Origin: Sorangium cellulosum So0157-2 | GTDB taxonomy: Bacteria > Myxococcota_A > Polyangia > Polyangiales > Polyangiaceae | Direction of reading: 5' to 3' | Assembly (NCBI RefSeq): GCF_000418325.1 | Contig: NC_021658.1 | Span: 2,356,001-2,420,000 of the forward strand | Length of the DNA stretch: 64,000 bases | In this document: positions 33,035-42,200 of the stretch, in pieces | Position numbering within the stretch: the first letter of the stretch is position 1 | Layout of the letters: each line of letters opens with the position of its first letter | Program-made: the position numbers and the translations under genes | Notes under the pieces: model-generated | The model's database searches: none | What the model was told of the DNA's origin: nothing | What the model saw: the letters and a program-made list of their open reading frames with translations, nothing else

Positions 33035-33398
33035 CACGAACCGCGCGCTGCGCGGACAGGCACGAACCGCGCGCTGCGCGGACAGGCACGAACCGCGCGC
33101 TGCGCGGACAGGCACGAACCGCGCGCTGCGCGGACAGGCACGAACCGCGCGCTGCGCGGACAGGCACGAACCGCGCGCTGCGCGGACAGGCACGAACCGC
33201 GCGCTGCGCGGACAGGCACGAACCGCGCGCTGCGCGGACAGGCACGAACCGCGCGCTGCGCGGACAGGCACGAACCGCGCGCTGCGCGGACAGGCACGAA
33301 CCGCGCGCTGCGCGGACAGGCACGAACCGCGCGCTGCGCGGACAGGCACGAACCGCGCGCTGCGCGGACAGGCACGAACCGCGCGCTGCGCGGACAGG
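33035..33398. repeat. Perfect tandem array: 14 copies of a 26-bp hairpin unit
   Basis: The 364 bp are exactly 14 identical 26-bp units, each starting CACGAACCGCGCGCTG and ending GCGGACAGG. Within each unit CCGCGC and GCGCGG form a 6-bp stem around GCT. There is no stop codon in any frame of the unit, so long false open frames cross it on both strands. It lies 13 bp upstream of the M13 peptidase start and 77 bp downstream of the tssC stop, both minus-strand. Identity of all copies points to recent expansion by slippage or recombination. The number of copies probably varies between strains (inference). Confidence 0.97.
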
Positions 33399-33475
33399 CA
33401 CCGCCGGTCGCGCCGAGCCGCGCCGCAGGCCGGCCATCACCACCTCGGCCGCCGTCGCCCGAGGCGCGGGCGGCC

Positions 33476-34948
33476 TCACTCCCGGTCGAGCTTCCCCATC
33501 AGGCTCAGGGTGAAGTACGCCCCCATGTACTTGAGGTGCGGGCGCACCTCGAGGTGAACCCGGTACCAGCCCGCGCTCCCCTCCACCTCGGTCACCGTGG
33601 TCCGCGCCTTGCGGAGCGGCCTGCGCGAGCGCACGGCGGGCGACACGACATCCATGTCCGCGACGTACTGGTTCAGCCAGCTGTTCAGCTCGCGCTCGAG
33701 ATCGCCGCGCTCCTTCCACGTGCCGATCTGTTCGCGCTGCATCACCTTGAGGTAGTGGGCGAGCCGGCTGACGAGGAGCACGTAGGGCAGCTGCGTGCCG
33801 AGCCGGTAGTTGACCTCGGCGGCGCGCCCCTCCTCGCTCTGCCCGAAGAACTTCGGCTTCTGCACCGAGTTCGCGGAGAAGAAGCAGGCGTTGTCCGTGT
33901 CCTTGCGGAACGTGAGGCCGATGAAGCCCTCCTCGCTGAGCTCGAACTCGCGACGCTCGGTCAGCATGATCTCGGTCGGGATCTTCGTCTGGATGGCGCC
34001 CAGCGCCTCGTATTCGTGGAGCGTGAGCCCCTCGACCGTGCCCCCCGACTGCGGGCCGATGATGTGCAGGCACCAGCGGTGGCGCGCGAAGCTCTCGGCG
34101 AGCCGGGTCGCCATCGCGTAGGTGGGGGCGCCCCACAGATACGCCGCGTGGTTGCCGACGACGTCCTCCTCGTAGGAGAACGACCGGACCGGGACGGTGC
34201 TCGCCCCGTAGGGCAGGCGCAGGAGGAAGCGGGGGAGGAGCAGGCCCACGTAGCGGGCGTCCTCGGACTCGCGGAACGACGTGTACTTCACGTACTGCGG
34301 CCCCTCGAAGAGCGCCTTGACGTCGCCGAGGTGCGGCACCTTCCGGTAGTCCGCGAGCCCGAAGAACTGCGGGCCCGCGACGGCCAGGAAGGGCGCGTGC
34401 GCCATCGTCGCGACCGCCGCGCACTTCTGGAGGAGCGCGATGTCCTGGGGCCCGGGGCCGAACTCGTAGTTCGAGATGACGGCGGCGAACGGCTTGCCGC
34501 CGAAGGAGCCGAACTCCGACGAATAGACGATCTTGTAAAGGCCGCTCCTCACGATCTCGGACGAGTCCTCGAAATCCGCGAGCAGGTCGTCCTTCGAGCA
34601 GTTGAGGACCTCGATCCGGATGTTCTCGCGGAAGTCGATGCGATCGACCGCGAACTTGAGGCCGCGCCACGCGGCCTCCAGCCGCTGGAACGCCGGGTGG
34701 TGCAGGATCTCGTCGATCTGGCGCGACAGCCGCAGGTCGATCTCGGCGATCCACAGGTCGATGAGGGCGTTGTCGAGCGCCGGGCCGGCGTCCGGCCGGC
34801 CGGCCACCCTGTCGAGCGCGGCCGCCACGCCACGCTTCACGTCCTGGTAGGCCTCGTTGGCCGGGGGGATCCCCGCCTCCGCCAGGATCTCCTCGAGCAG
34901 AGAGCCGCCGCTCTCCGTCGCCGGCTCTTCTTGCTGCCCCGCTTGCAT
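33476..34948 (-). CDS. tssC: Type VI secretion contractile sheath large subunit
   Basis: A 490-residue protein of normal TssC/VipB length. Features are LDNALIDLWIAEIDLRLSRQ, HPAFQRLEAAWRGLKFAVDR, FGGKPFAAVISNYEFGP, ESEDARYVGLLLPRFLLRLPYG, YAMATRLAESF and the C-terminal RPHLKYMGAYFTLSLMGKL. TssC and TssB assemble the sheath that drives effector injection. The start is the ATG at 34948 (MQAGQQEEPATESG); an open extension to 35173 is Arg-rich and unlikely to be translated. No tssB, hcp or other T6SS gene is in the window, so this copy is an orphan or part of a scattered set. Confidence 0.93.
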   Translation of the reverse strand: MQAGQQEEPATESGGSLLEEILAEAGIPPANEAYQDVKRGVAAALDRVAGRPDAGPALDNALIDLWIAEIDLRLSRQIDEILHHPAFQRLEAAWRGLKFAVDRIDFRENIRIEVLNCSKDDLLADFEDSSEIVRSGLYKIVYSSEFGSFGGKPFAAVISNYEFGPGPQDIALLQKCAAVATMAHAPFLAVAGPQFFGLADYRKVPHLGDVKALFEGPQYVKYTSFRESEDARYVGLLLPRFLLRLPYGASTVPVRSFSYEEDVVGNHAAYLWGAPTYAMATRLAESFARHRWCLHIIGPQSGGTVEGLTLHEYEALGAIQTKIPTEIMLTERREFELSEEGFIGLTFRKDTDNACFFSANSVQKPKFFGQSEEGRAAEVNYRLGTQLPYVLLVSRLAHYLKVMQREQIGTWKERGDLERELNSWLNQYVADMDVVSPAVRSRRPLRKARTTVTEVEGSAGWYRVHLEVRPHLKYMGAYFTLSLMGKLDRE

Positions 34949-35549
34949 GTCCACAAATTTACCACGGTCGCTCGCCGGCTGGAAGCGACGGACACGCCGG
35001 CGTCCGCGGCCGGCGCGGCGCGGTCCCGTGCTCGCCGCGCCCCATCTGCCCGCGCCGATCGCGCGCTGACGTGACGGCGCGGCGGCGCGCCTCGGACGCC
35101 CGCGCGTGGCCGGATCGAACCGTACAGAACAGCGCAGAACGGCGCGTGACGGCGCAGGGCGCTCCGTCAGCACAAGTCAGGTGTCGAGTGGACATGAAAT
35201 GTACATGGCGATCGAGAGACTACGGTGTTACAAATCATGCGTGGGTGCTCTCACGGAAGTCGCGGAAGCAGTGATCTGCGCTCGAAGGCGCCCTCCCAAA
35301 TTCCCGGATCCGGCGCCGTCGCCCGCGCGACGTCGCCCGTCCTGGCCGTGGCCGCGCGGCGCCGACATCGCGTGTCGCTAGCGTCCCGAACAGCCAAGAA
35401 CCCCAGGGAATCAGCCACAGGAGCACGGAGGGACAGAGCGCTTCTTCTGTCCCTCTCCGTGTCCTCTGTGCCTCTGCGGTTCCGATGCCTTGTGTTTCAG
35501 CGGCGCCGCCGGGCGCCGCCGGTCGTGGATTTCGAGGAGAGGAGGGGGG
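34949..35549. other. Intergenic region with a repeat-like hairpin
   Basis: A patch of lower G+C lies at 35180-35260. At about 35426-35456 CACGGAGGGACAGA pairs with TCTGTCCCTCTCCGTG across a short loop, and it is followed by CTCTGTGCCTCTG-type sequence. This looks like the dispersed 'ctctgtg' repeat seen in many environmental bacteria (recalled, not checked). No gene is visible. Confidence 0.45.
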
Positions 35550-35810
35550 ATGGAACGCCTCGGGCTCGGCATCATCATCGGCGTGGGACTCGCCAGCTTG
35601 ACCAGGATCACCCGTCCGACCGTCAAGAGGGCCTTGCGGTTCGGCTTCGCCGCCGCCGACGCGCTCAAAAGCGCGCTCGGCGAGGGCAGGGAGCGGCTCG
35701 GCGACCTCGTCGCCGAGGTGAGGGAGGAGATGGCCCGGCAAGAGCAGCGCGCCGGCGCGGGCGGCGCGCGGGCGCCCGCGCGCGCCGAGATCGAGCCGCC
35801 CGCGGCCTGA
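35550..35810 (+). CDS. DUF5132-type small membrane-associated protein
   Basis: An 86-residue protein starting MERLGLGIIIGVGLASL, a short hydrophobic glycine-rich helix. An amphipathic part follows (TVKRALRFGFAAADALKSALGEG), then acidic-basic RERLGDLVAEVREEMARQEQ. This fits DUF5132, a family found beside HMA-domain proteins and P-type ATPases. GGAGAGGAGGGGG directly precedes the ATG. It is first of three genes with the HMA2 protein and ATPase and may be a small ATPase partner (inference). Confidence 0.65.
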   Translation: MERLGLGIIIGVGLASLTRITRPTVKRALRFGFAAADALKSALGEGRERLGDLVAEVREEMARQEQRAGAGGARAPARAEIEPPAA

Positions 35811-35857
35811 CGAGAGGGTGTTCCGGTGACCCGGCCCGGCCGGCCGGGAGGTGAGCC

Positions 35858-36448
35858 ATGCCGAGCGAGCGAGGGGTCGTCATCATCCACAGGGTTCTCG
35901 GGCGCGTGCGCCTCGGCGTCCCCGCGCTGCGCGGGGACCCGTCGAGGGCGGAAGAGATCGCGGAGGCGGCGCGCGCCTGCCCGAGCGTCGTCGACGCGCG
36001 GGCGAGCGCGTGGGCCGGGAGCCTCACGGTCGAGCACGAGCCCGACGTCCCGCTGGAGATCGTCCTCTCCGAGCTCGCGAGCATCCCGGAGCTCGCGGAC
36101 TGCGGCTGTCACCCGATCGACGCGCTCTCGCCCCCGCCGCCGCGCTGCGCGGCGCCCGCCGAGCCGCCGAGCCCCGGCCGGACGGCGCGCCTCGTGGTCC
36201 AGGCCGCGGGCCGGCTGAACGCGGCGTCGCAGGCCGTCCCGCCGCCGCAGGTCGACCTCAAGATCGTGATCCCGGCGCTCCTCGTCGGCTCCGGGATGCT
36301 CCAGGTGCTGCTGCGGCGCTCCCCGGGCATGCCCCACTGGATCACGCTCATCAAGTACGGGGTCGACGCCTTCGTGGTGCTGAACCACGCCCGCATCCAG
36401 GGCTTCCTCGCGGGCTCGGGCGCGCCGGCCGGCGGCGAGGCGGGGTGA
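35858..36448 (+). CDS. HMA2-domain membrane protein
   Basis: A 196-residue protein. The N-terminal ferredoxin-like HMA domain (VVIIHRVLGRVRLGVPAL through LTVEHEPD) has no CxxC metal motif. CGC near residue 89 is the only close Cys pair. After a Pro-rich linker come two hydrophobic segments (LKIVIPALLVGSGMLQVLL and ITLIKYGVDAFVVLNH). It ends 2 bp before the P-type ATPase start, so the two are co-translated. It may be a regulatory or scaffold partner rather than a metal chaperone (inference). Confidence 0.75.
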   Translation: MPSERGVVIIHRVLGRVRLGVPALRGDPSRAEEIAEAARACPSVVDARASAWAGSLTVEHEPDVPLEIVLSELASIPELADCGCHPIDALSPPPPRCAAPAEPPSPGRTARLVVQAAGRLNAASQAVPPPQVDLKIVIPALLVGSGMLQVLLRRSPGMPHWITLIKYGVDAFVVLNHARIQGFLAGSGAPAGGEAG

Positions 36449-36450
36449 CC

Positions 36451-38601
36451 ATGGCGGCGCTCCTGTCGAGCGGGACCTGCGCGGTCTCGGTCGTCCACGC
36501 GATCCCCGGCAGGGTCCGCCTGCGGCTGCCGCGGATCGGGCGGGACGAGGCGTTCGGCCCGCTGCTCGAGGCGGGGCTCGCCGCCGTGCCGGGGGTCCTG
36601 TCCGTGCGCATCGCCGAGGGCGCGTCGAGCGCCGTCGTCGAGCACGACCCGCGGCTCGTCGACGTCGGCGCCATCGTGCGCGCCGCGGCCGCGGCCTCCG
36701 CCGCGCCGGCGCCGCGGGGGGCGCTGCGCGCCGCGCGCGGCGCCAGGAAGGCGCGCCGCGCGTCGGCCCTGGCGAGGCGCCCGCTCTACCTGTCGAGCGC
36801 CGGCATGCTCTTCTCGCTCGGCTTCGTCTCGCCGCTCCTCGCGTATCCGTTCATCGCCGCGACGTGCGCGCCCATCTTCAAGCGGGCGTGGGACTCGGTG
36901 GCGCGGCAGCGCAAGCTCAACGTCGACCTGCTCGACAGCCTGGCGATCGCCTCGGCCGTCGCGACCGGCGACGCCGTGAACGCGGCCGGCATCATCTGGC
37001 TGGTCACGCTCGGCGACCACATCCGCGACCTCACCCAGGCCCGCGCCCGGCGCGCGATCCGCGGCCTGCTCGGCTACCAGCAGGACCTCGCGTGGGTCGT
37101 GCGCGGCGACGCGAAGGTGCAGGTCCCGGTGGCCGAGCTCGCCGTGGGGGACGTCCTCGTCATCTACACCGGCTCGGTGATCCCGGTCGACGGGACGGTC
37201 ACGGACGGCGAGGGGCTCGTCGATCAGCAGACGCTGACCGGCGAGTCGATGCCGGTGCTCAAGGGCCCCGGCGACCGCTGCTTCGCGGCGACGGTCATCA
37301 AGGACGGCAAGCTGTACGTGCGCGCCGAGCGCGTCGGCGGCGACACGACGGCCGCGAGCACCGCGCGGCTCATCGAGAACGCGCCCGCGCTGGAGACGCG
37401 CGCGCAGAACTACGCGGAGGTGGTGGCGGACCGGCTCGTCCCGCCGGCGCTCGCGTGCTCGGCGGTCGTGCTCGCGGCGACGCGGGACCTCGGCCGCGTG
37501 TCCGCCATCCTGACCATCGACTTCGGCACCGGCCCGCGCGTCTCGGCGCCGACCACGGTGCTCGCCTCGATGAACGCCGCGGCGCGGCGCGGCATCCTCA
37601 TCAAGGGGGGCGCGTACATCGAGAAGCTCGCGCGGGTGTCGACCGTGGTGTTCGACAAGACCGGCACGCTGACCTCCGGCGTGCCCGAGGTGACCGACTT
37701 CCTCGTCCACGACGGCCTGTCCGAGCGCGAGTCGGCGACGCTCGCCGCCGCGGTGTCCGCGCGGCAGACGCACCCCGTCTCGCAGGCCGTGCTCCGCCTC
37801 GCCGAGGCGTGGCGGCTGTCGATCCCGGACCGGGAGGAGTCCCGCTACCTCGTCGGCCGGGGCGTGCAGGCCAGGGTCTTCGGCAAGGTCGTCCAGCTCG
37901 GCAGCCCGCGCTTCATCGAGGAGCTCGGCGTCCCGTGCCGCGCCGAGGCCGGCGCGCGGCAGGCGCTCGAGGCGTCGGCGAAGTCGCTCCTCTTCCTCGC
38001 CGTCGACGGGCGGCACGTCGCCACGCTCGCCTACCGCGACGCGATCCGGGCCGAGAGCCGCGCGACCATCCGGAGCCTGCGCGAGCGCGGGATCGACGAC
38101 ATCGTCATGCTGACGGGCGACAGCCGCGAGGTGGCCCGGCAGGTCTCGCTCGAGCTCGGCATCACGCGGTACTTCGCGGAGATGCTCCCCGAGGACAAGG
38201 CGGAGCTCACGCGGCGGCTGACGCAGGAGGGCCGCACGGTCGCGGTCGTGGGGGACGGCATCAACGACTCCCCGGCGCTCTCGTACGCCGACATCGGCAT
38301 CAGCGTGTCCGCGGGCGCGGAGATCGCCCGCGAGACGGCGGGCGTGGTCCTCGTGGAGGACGACCTGTCGAAGCTCGTCGAGGCGATCGACATCTCGCGC
38401 GGCGCGATGCGCATCATCCACCAGAACTTCTCGATGATCCTCGCCGTGAACGCGGTCGCGTACGCGCTGTCGATCCCCGGCCTCCTCAACCCGGTCGCGG
38501 CGACGCTCATGAACAACGGCTCCGCGGTCCTCGCCTGCGTGAACGGCCTCCGTCCGCTCATGGCGGCCCCGCGCCGGGCGGCCCGCGCGGGCCGCCGGTG
38601 A
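36451..38601 (+). CDS. P1B-type ATPase lacking the usual Cys-Pro-Cys site
   Basis: A 716-residue membrane ATPase. An N-terminal HMA2 domain (AIPGRVRLRLPR) lacks CxxC. The actuator has LTGES, the phosphorylation site is FDKTGTLTSG, the P1B-specific HP is in ARQTHPVSQA, and the hinge is MLTGDSREVA then VVGDGINDSPAL. In the helix that normally carries CPC or SPC the sequence is IDFGTGPRVSAPTTVLASM, with no Cys at all, so the substrate cannot be assigned to Cu, Zn or Cd. It is third of the DUF5132/HMA2/ATPase set. Confidence 0.9.
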   Translation: MAALLSSGTCAVSVVHAIPGRVRLRLPRIGRDEAFGPLLEAGLAAVPGVLSVRIAEGASSAVVEHDPRLVDVGAIVRAAAAASAAPAPRGALRAARGARKARRASALARRPLYLSSAGMLFSLGFVSPLLAYPFIAATCAPIFKRAWDSVARQRKLNVDLLDSLAIASAVATGDAVNAAGIIWLVTLGDHIRDLTQARARRAIRGLLGYQQDLAWVVRGDAKVQVPVAELAVGDVLVIYTGSVIPVDGTVTDGEGLVDQQTLTGESMPVLKGPGDRCFAATVIKDGKLYVRAERVGGDTTAASTARLIENAPALETRAQNYAEVVADRLVPPALACSAVVLAATRDLGRVSAILTIDFGTGPRVSAPTTVLASMNAAARRGILIKGGAYIEKLARVSTVVFDKTGTLTSGVPEVTDFLVHDGLSERESATLAAAVSARQTHPVSQAVLRLAEAWRLSIPDREESRYLVGRGVQARVFGKVVQLGSPRFIEELGVPCRAEAGARQALEASAKSLLFLAVDGRHVATLAYRDAIRAESRATIRSLRERGIDDIVMLTGDSREVARQVSLELGITRYFAEMLPEDKAELTRRLTQEGRTVAVVGDGINDSPALSYADIGISVSAGAEIARETAGVVLVEDDLSKLVEAIDISRGAMRIIHQNFSMILAVNAVAYALSIPGLLNPVAATLMNNGSAVLACVNGLRPLMAAPRRAARAGRR

Positions 38602-38691
38602 GCCGGCGCGGCGCGCGGGTCCGGGCGGCGGCGGGCGCGTTCCGCCCGGCGCGGCGCCGCGGCCGGGTACGCGCGCTGCACGGCGGGTGAA

Positions 38692-39267
38692 ATGGCCGGG
38701 ATGGAGAGCGAAATGCGCGCTGGATCGAGGTCCTCCGCCGCGCGGGCGCGCGCGGCGCGCCGGGCTGTGCTCGGGCTGCCGGGCGCGGCGCTGGCGGCGG
38801 TGATCGGCTGTGCCGACTGTGCTCAGCCGCCCGCCACGCCGCACGTGATGGCGGCGAGCCCGGAGGAGGCGGGCCGGTACCTGATCCTCGTGGGCGGGTG
38901 CAACGACTGCCACACGCCGGGCTGGGACCGATCGAGCGGCAGGCTCCCGGCCTCGGAGTGGCTGACGGGCAACGACGTCGGCTACCGCGGTCCGTGGGGG
39001 ACGAGCTACGCGGAGAACCTCCGGCTCTCCGTCCAGGACCTCAGCGAGGACGCGTGGGTGAGGATGTTCCGCGCGGCCGCCGGGCGTCCGCCGATGCCCT
39101 GGCTCAACTACGCCACCATGCACGAGCGCGACCTCGTGGCGATGTACCGCTTCATCCGGAGCCTCGGCGCGAAGGGCGCCCGCGCGCCGCGGGCGGTGCC
39201 GCCGGGAGAGGAGCCGGAGACGCCGTACATCCTCATGGTCCCACAGCCGCCGGCGCGCAGGCCGTAG
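38692..39267 (+). CDS. Monoheme c-type cytochrome lipoprotein
   Basis: A 191-residue exported protein. The signal peptide has an Arg-rich start and the lipobox VIGCAD. Heme c attaches at CNDCH (in GGCNDCHTPGWD), and the likely axial Met is in RPPMPWLNYATM. The overall pattern (SGRLPASEWLTG, DLVAMYRFIRSLG) matches small membrane-anchored cytochromes that deliver electrons to dehydrogenases or oxidases. It follows the ATPase by 90 bp on the same strand and converges with the large kinase at 39289. Its electron partner is unknown. Confidence 0.87.
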   Translation: MAGMESEMRAGSRSSAARARAARRAVLGLPGAALAAVIGCADCAQPPATPHVMAASPEEAGRYLILVGGCNDCHTPGWDRSSGRLPASEWLTGNDVGYRGPWGTSYAENLRLSVQDLSEDAWVRMFRAAAGRPPMPWLNYATMHERDLVAMYRFIRSLGAKGARAPRAVPPGEEPETPYILMVPQPPARRP

Positions 39268-39288
39268 CGGTCCACGGGCCGGCGCGCG

Positions 39289-42200
39289 TCAGGGGCCCGG
39301 GCCGCCGAGCGACGCCGGCGCCGTCCGGCTCGCGGCCGGCGGCTCGCACGGCAGCTCCACCGTGAAGCGCGCGCCCTCGCCCTGGCGGCTGTCGACGCGC
39401 ACCGCGCCGCCGAGCGCCTCCACGATGGTCTTCACGACGTGGAGCCCGAGCCCGAGCCCCCCGAAGTGGCGGCTCGACACCGCGCGCTCGAACCGCTCGA
39501 ACACGTAGGGGAGGCGCGCGGCCGGGATCCCGATGCCCTGATCCTGCACCACGAGCTCCGCCGCGCCGCCCTTCCGCGCCACCGTGATCTCGACCGGCTT
39601 GCCCGCGCCGAACTTGAGGGCGTTGTCGAGCAGGTTCGACACCACCTGCTCCAGCCGGCTCCGGTCCCACGACCCCACGATCGACGGCTCGGCGCGCACG
39701 CTCAGGGGCGAGCCCGACTGCGCCACGCGCTCGCCGAGCCGCTCCACGACCTCGTCCACGACCTCCGCGAGGTCGACCGGCTCGACGTGCAGCTCCAGCC
39801 GGCCGGTGTGGAGCTGCGAGACGTCCAGGAGATCGTCGATCAGCCGGGTGAGCCGCTGCACCTGCCGATCCAGCCTGTGCAGGGCGCGCCCGAGGCGATC
39901 GTCGGGCGCGTGGCCGTTGCGCCGGAGCAGCGCCTGGATGCCGAGGCGCAGGGAGGTGACGGGCGTGCGGAGCTCGTGCGACGCGACGCTGAGGAAGTCG
40001 TCGCGCACGCGGATCGCCTGCTGCGCCTCGCGGTAAAGGCGGGCGTTCTCCAGGGCGATCGCGATCTGGTCCGAGAGGAGCTCCAGCACGTGGACGCGGT
40101 CGCGCGTGAAGGCCTGCGTGGTGAGGTCGTTCTCGAGGTAGACCACCCCGAGCCGCGCCTCGTTCCGCCGGATGGGCAGGACCAGGACCGACCTCGATCC
40201 GCCGTCGGCGAAGCGTGGATCGCGGCCCTGCTCCGGCTCGCTGGCCGCGTCGTCGAGCACGAGGGTCTCCTGCGCCCGGTGCGCGTGCTCGACGACCCGC
40301 CGCGGGACCTCGCGCGACCGGCAGAGCGGCGCGCGCTCGATGGAGACCGGGGCGGCGACGGACCCGAGGGCCCGGACGAAGAGCTCCCCCTCTTCCTCGA
40401 GCACGAGCGCCCCGCGCTGCGCGCCGGCGGCCTCCAGGCAGACGCCGAGGAGCTTCTCGAGCAGGCGATCGAGCACGATCTCTCCGGAGAGCGTCTCGGC
40501 GGCCTTGAGCAGGCTGAGCGCGTCGAGGGCGACCGCCGGCAGCCGCTCCTCGGCGAGCTCGGGCTCCTCGCAGGGCCCGGAGAGCCCGAACTCGTCCGCG
40601 AGCGCGCGCGCCTTCTCCGAGGCCCCCCACCGGGCGAACCCCTGCCGCGCGGCGCGCAGGTACAGCGCCGCGATCCGCGCCCGCCCGAGCCCGTGGTAGA
40701 AGCGCCCGGCCAGCTCGTTGCCGAGCGCGGCCAGGTGGACGAACCCCGCGCGCGCCGCCGCGTCGACGGCCTCGTCGTACCGCGCGCCGGCGAGCTCGAA
40801 CTTGCGCTCGACACGGGCGACCTCCGCGTCGACGAGGAGGCGCCTCGGCCGGAAGTTCTCGAGGCAGCCCGTCTCCCACCGCCGCAGGGCGCGCTGCAGG
40901 TCGGCCACGCGCGCGAGCAGCGCGGCCCGCTCTCGCTCGTCGGCGTCGTCGCACCGCCAGAGCAGGGTGAGCGCGGTGTACAGCGCGTGCTGGCACTCGG
41001 GGATGTATCCGCCGAGGAAGTGCATGTACGGGACCGCCGCGTCGGAGTGCGCGATGGCCTGGGCCAGGTCCCGGTACATGTAAGAGGCCTGGAGGCGCAG
41101 CGTGTGATACACGCACTTCGCCGGCGGTTCCCCGCGCGCCGCCTCGAGGAAGGCCCGCTCGTCGAACTCGGCGTCATCGGCGATGCTCCGGCTCCTCGTC
41201 AGCCCCTTGAGGCACCGGATGGTCTGCCGGTAGGCGAGCTGGTGGAAGAGCGTCGATCTGTTGCCAGTCTGCCGGCTGAACGCGAGCGCGTCGTTCAGAT
41301 CGACCAGCACGCGATCGAGCTCCACCCCTGCGGCGAACGAGTGCTCCACGAGCCCCGTGTGCGCGTAGGCGGCAAAGCGGAGCTCGCCGGACGACACGCC
41401 GAGGGCGACGAGCTCGCGGAACGGCCCAGCGCTCGAGGCGAGCGGCGCGACCCACGGGTGAACGAACTCGTTGACCATGTACCGGGCGATCGTCTCCTGG
41501 GCGCGATCCTCGAACCTCCGCGCGAGCTCCACGGCGAGCCGGCCGAAGCCCTGGGCGCTCTGGAGCTCGCGCTCGGCCGCCAGGAGCATCGCGTGCCCTG
41601 CGTAGGAGAGGATCGACTCGCTCGAGTTGCCGTGCTCCAGCGCGAAGTGGACACCGAGGGACGTGATGAGCACGAGCCGCTTCCGGTCCGCGAACCACGC
41701 GGGGGCCACCATCTCGCCGAGGAGCTTCATGTAAGCCCGCTCTTCTGGCCTGGTCACGCGGGGGAGGTCGACGAGCGACTCGGGCGAGCGCGCCGCGAGG
41801 TGCCCGGCGATGGCCCATCGCTGCGCCGCGATCGCCCCGTCGAGATCCGCCGCGGGCAGCTCGACCCCGAAGTGCGCGCGCAGCGCGTCGCGTCCCCAGC
41901 CGAGCGCCAGCTCGTGCTCGCCGGTGATCGTCGCGCTCATGATCCGGATCGTCTCCAGATCGACCTTCTCGGGGATCGACGTCGCGTGGCGGAGGGCCTC
42001 GTCGACGAGCGCGCGGGCCATGGCGTGCTGATCCGTCAGCGCCGCGCACTCCGCCGCGTCGCGGTGCAGGGAGAACCAGAGCTCGTAGCACGATCGATCG
42101 GCGTTTTCCGGCAGCAACCGGAGGCCGCTGCGGAAGTACGCGAGCGCCGGGCCGTAGGCCGCGGCGCGGCGCGCCTTGAGGCCGGCGCGGTGGTTCAGCC

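Noticed and set aside
33035..33398. CRISPR array
   Set aside because: The 26-bp units are directly joined with no spacers, and no cas gene is present; this is a simple tandem repeat.
33035..33398. Repeat-encoded protein with a 26-residue period
   Set aside because: Because 26 is not a multiple of 3, each frame gives a repeat of 26 residues per three units on both strands. There is no ribosome site or signal, and the open frames follow from the absence of stops.
30251..35074. A plus-strand open frame of about 1600 codons across the M13, repeat and tssC region
   Set aside because: It is antisense to two clear genes and passes through the stop-free 26-bp array; the product has no recognisable fold.
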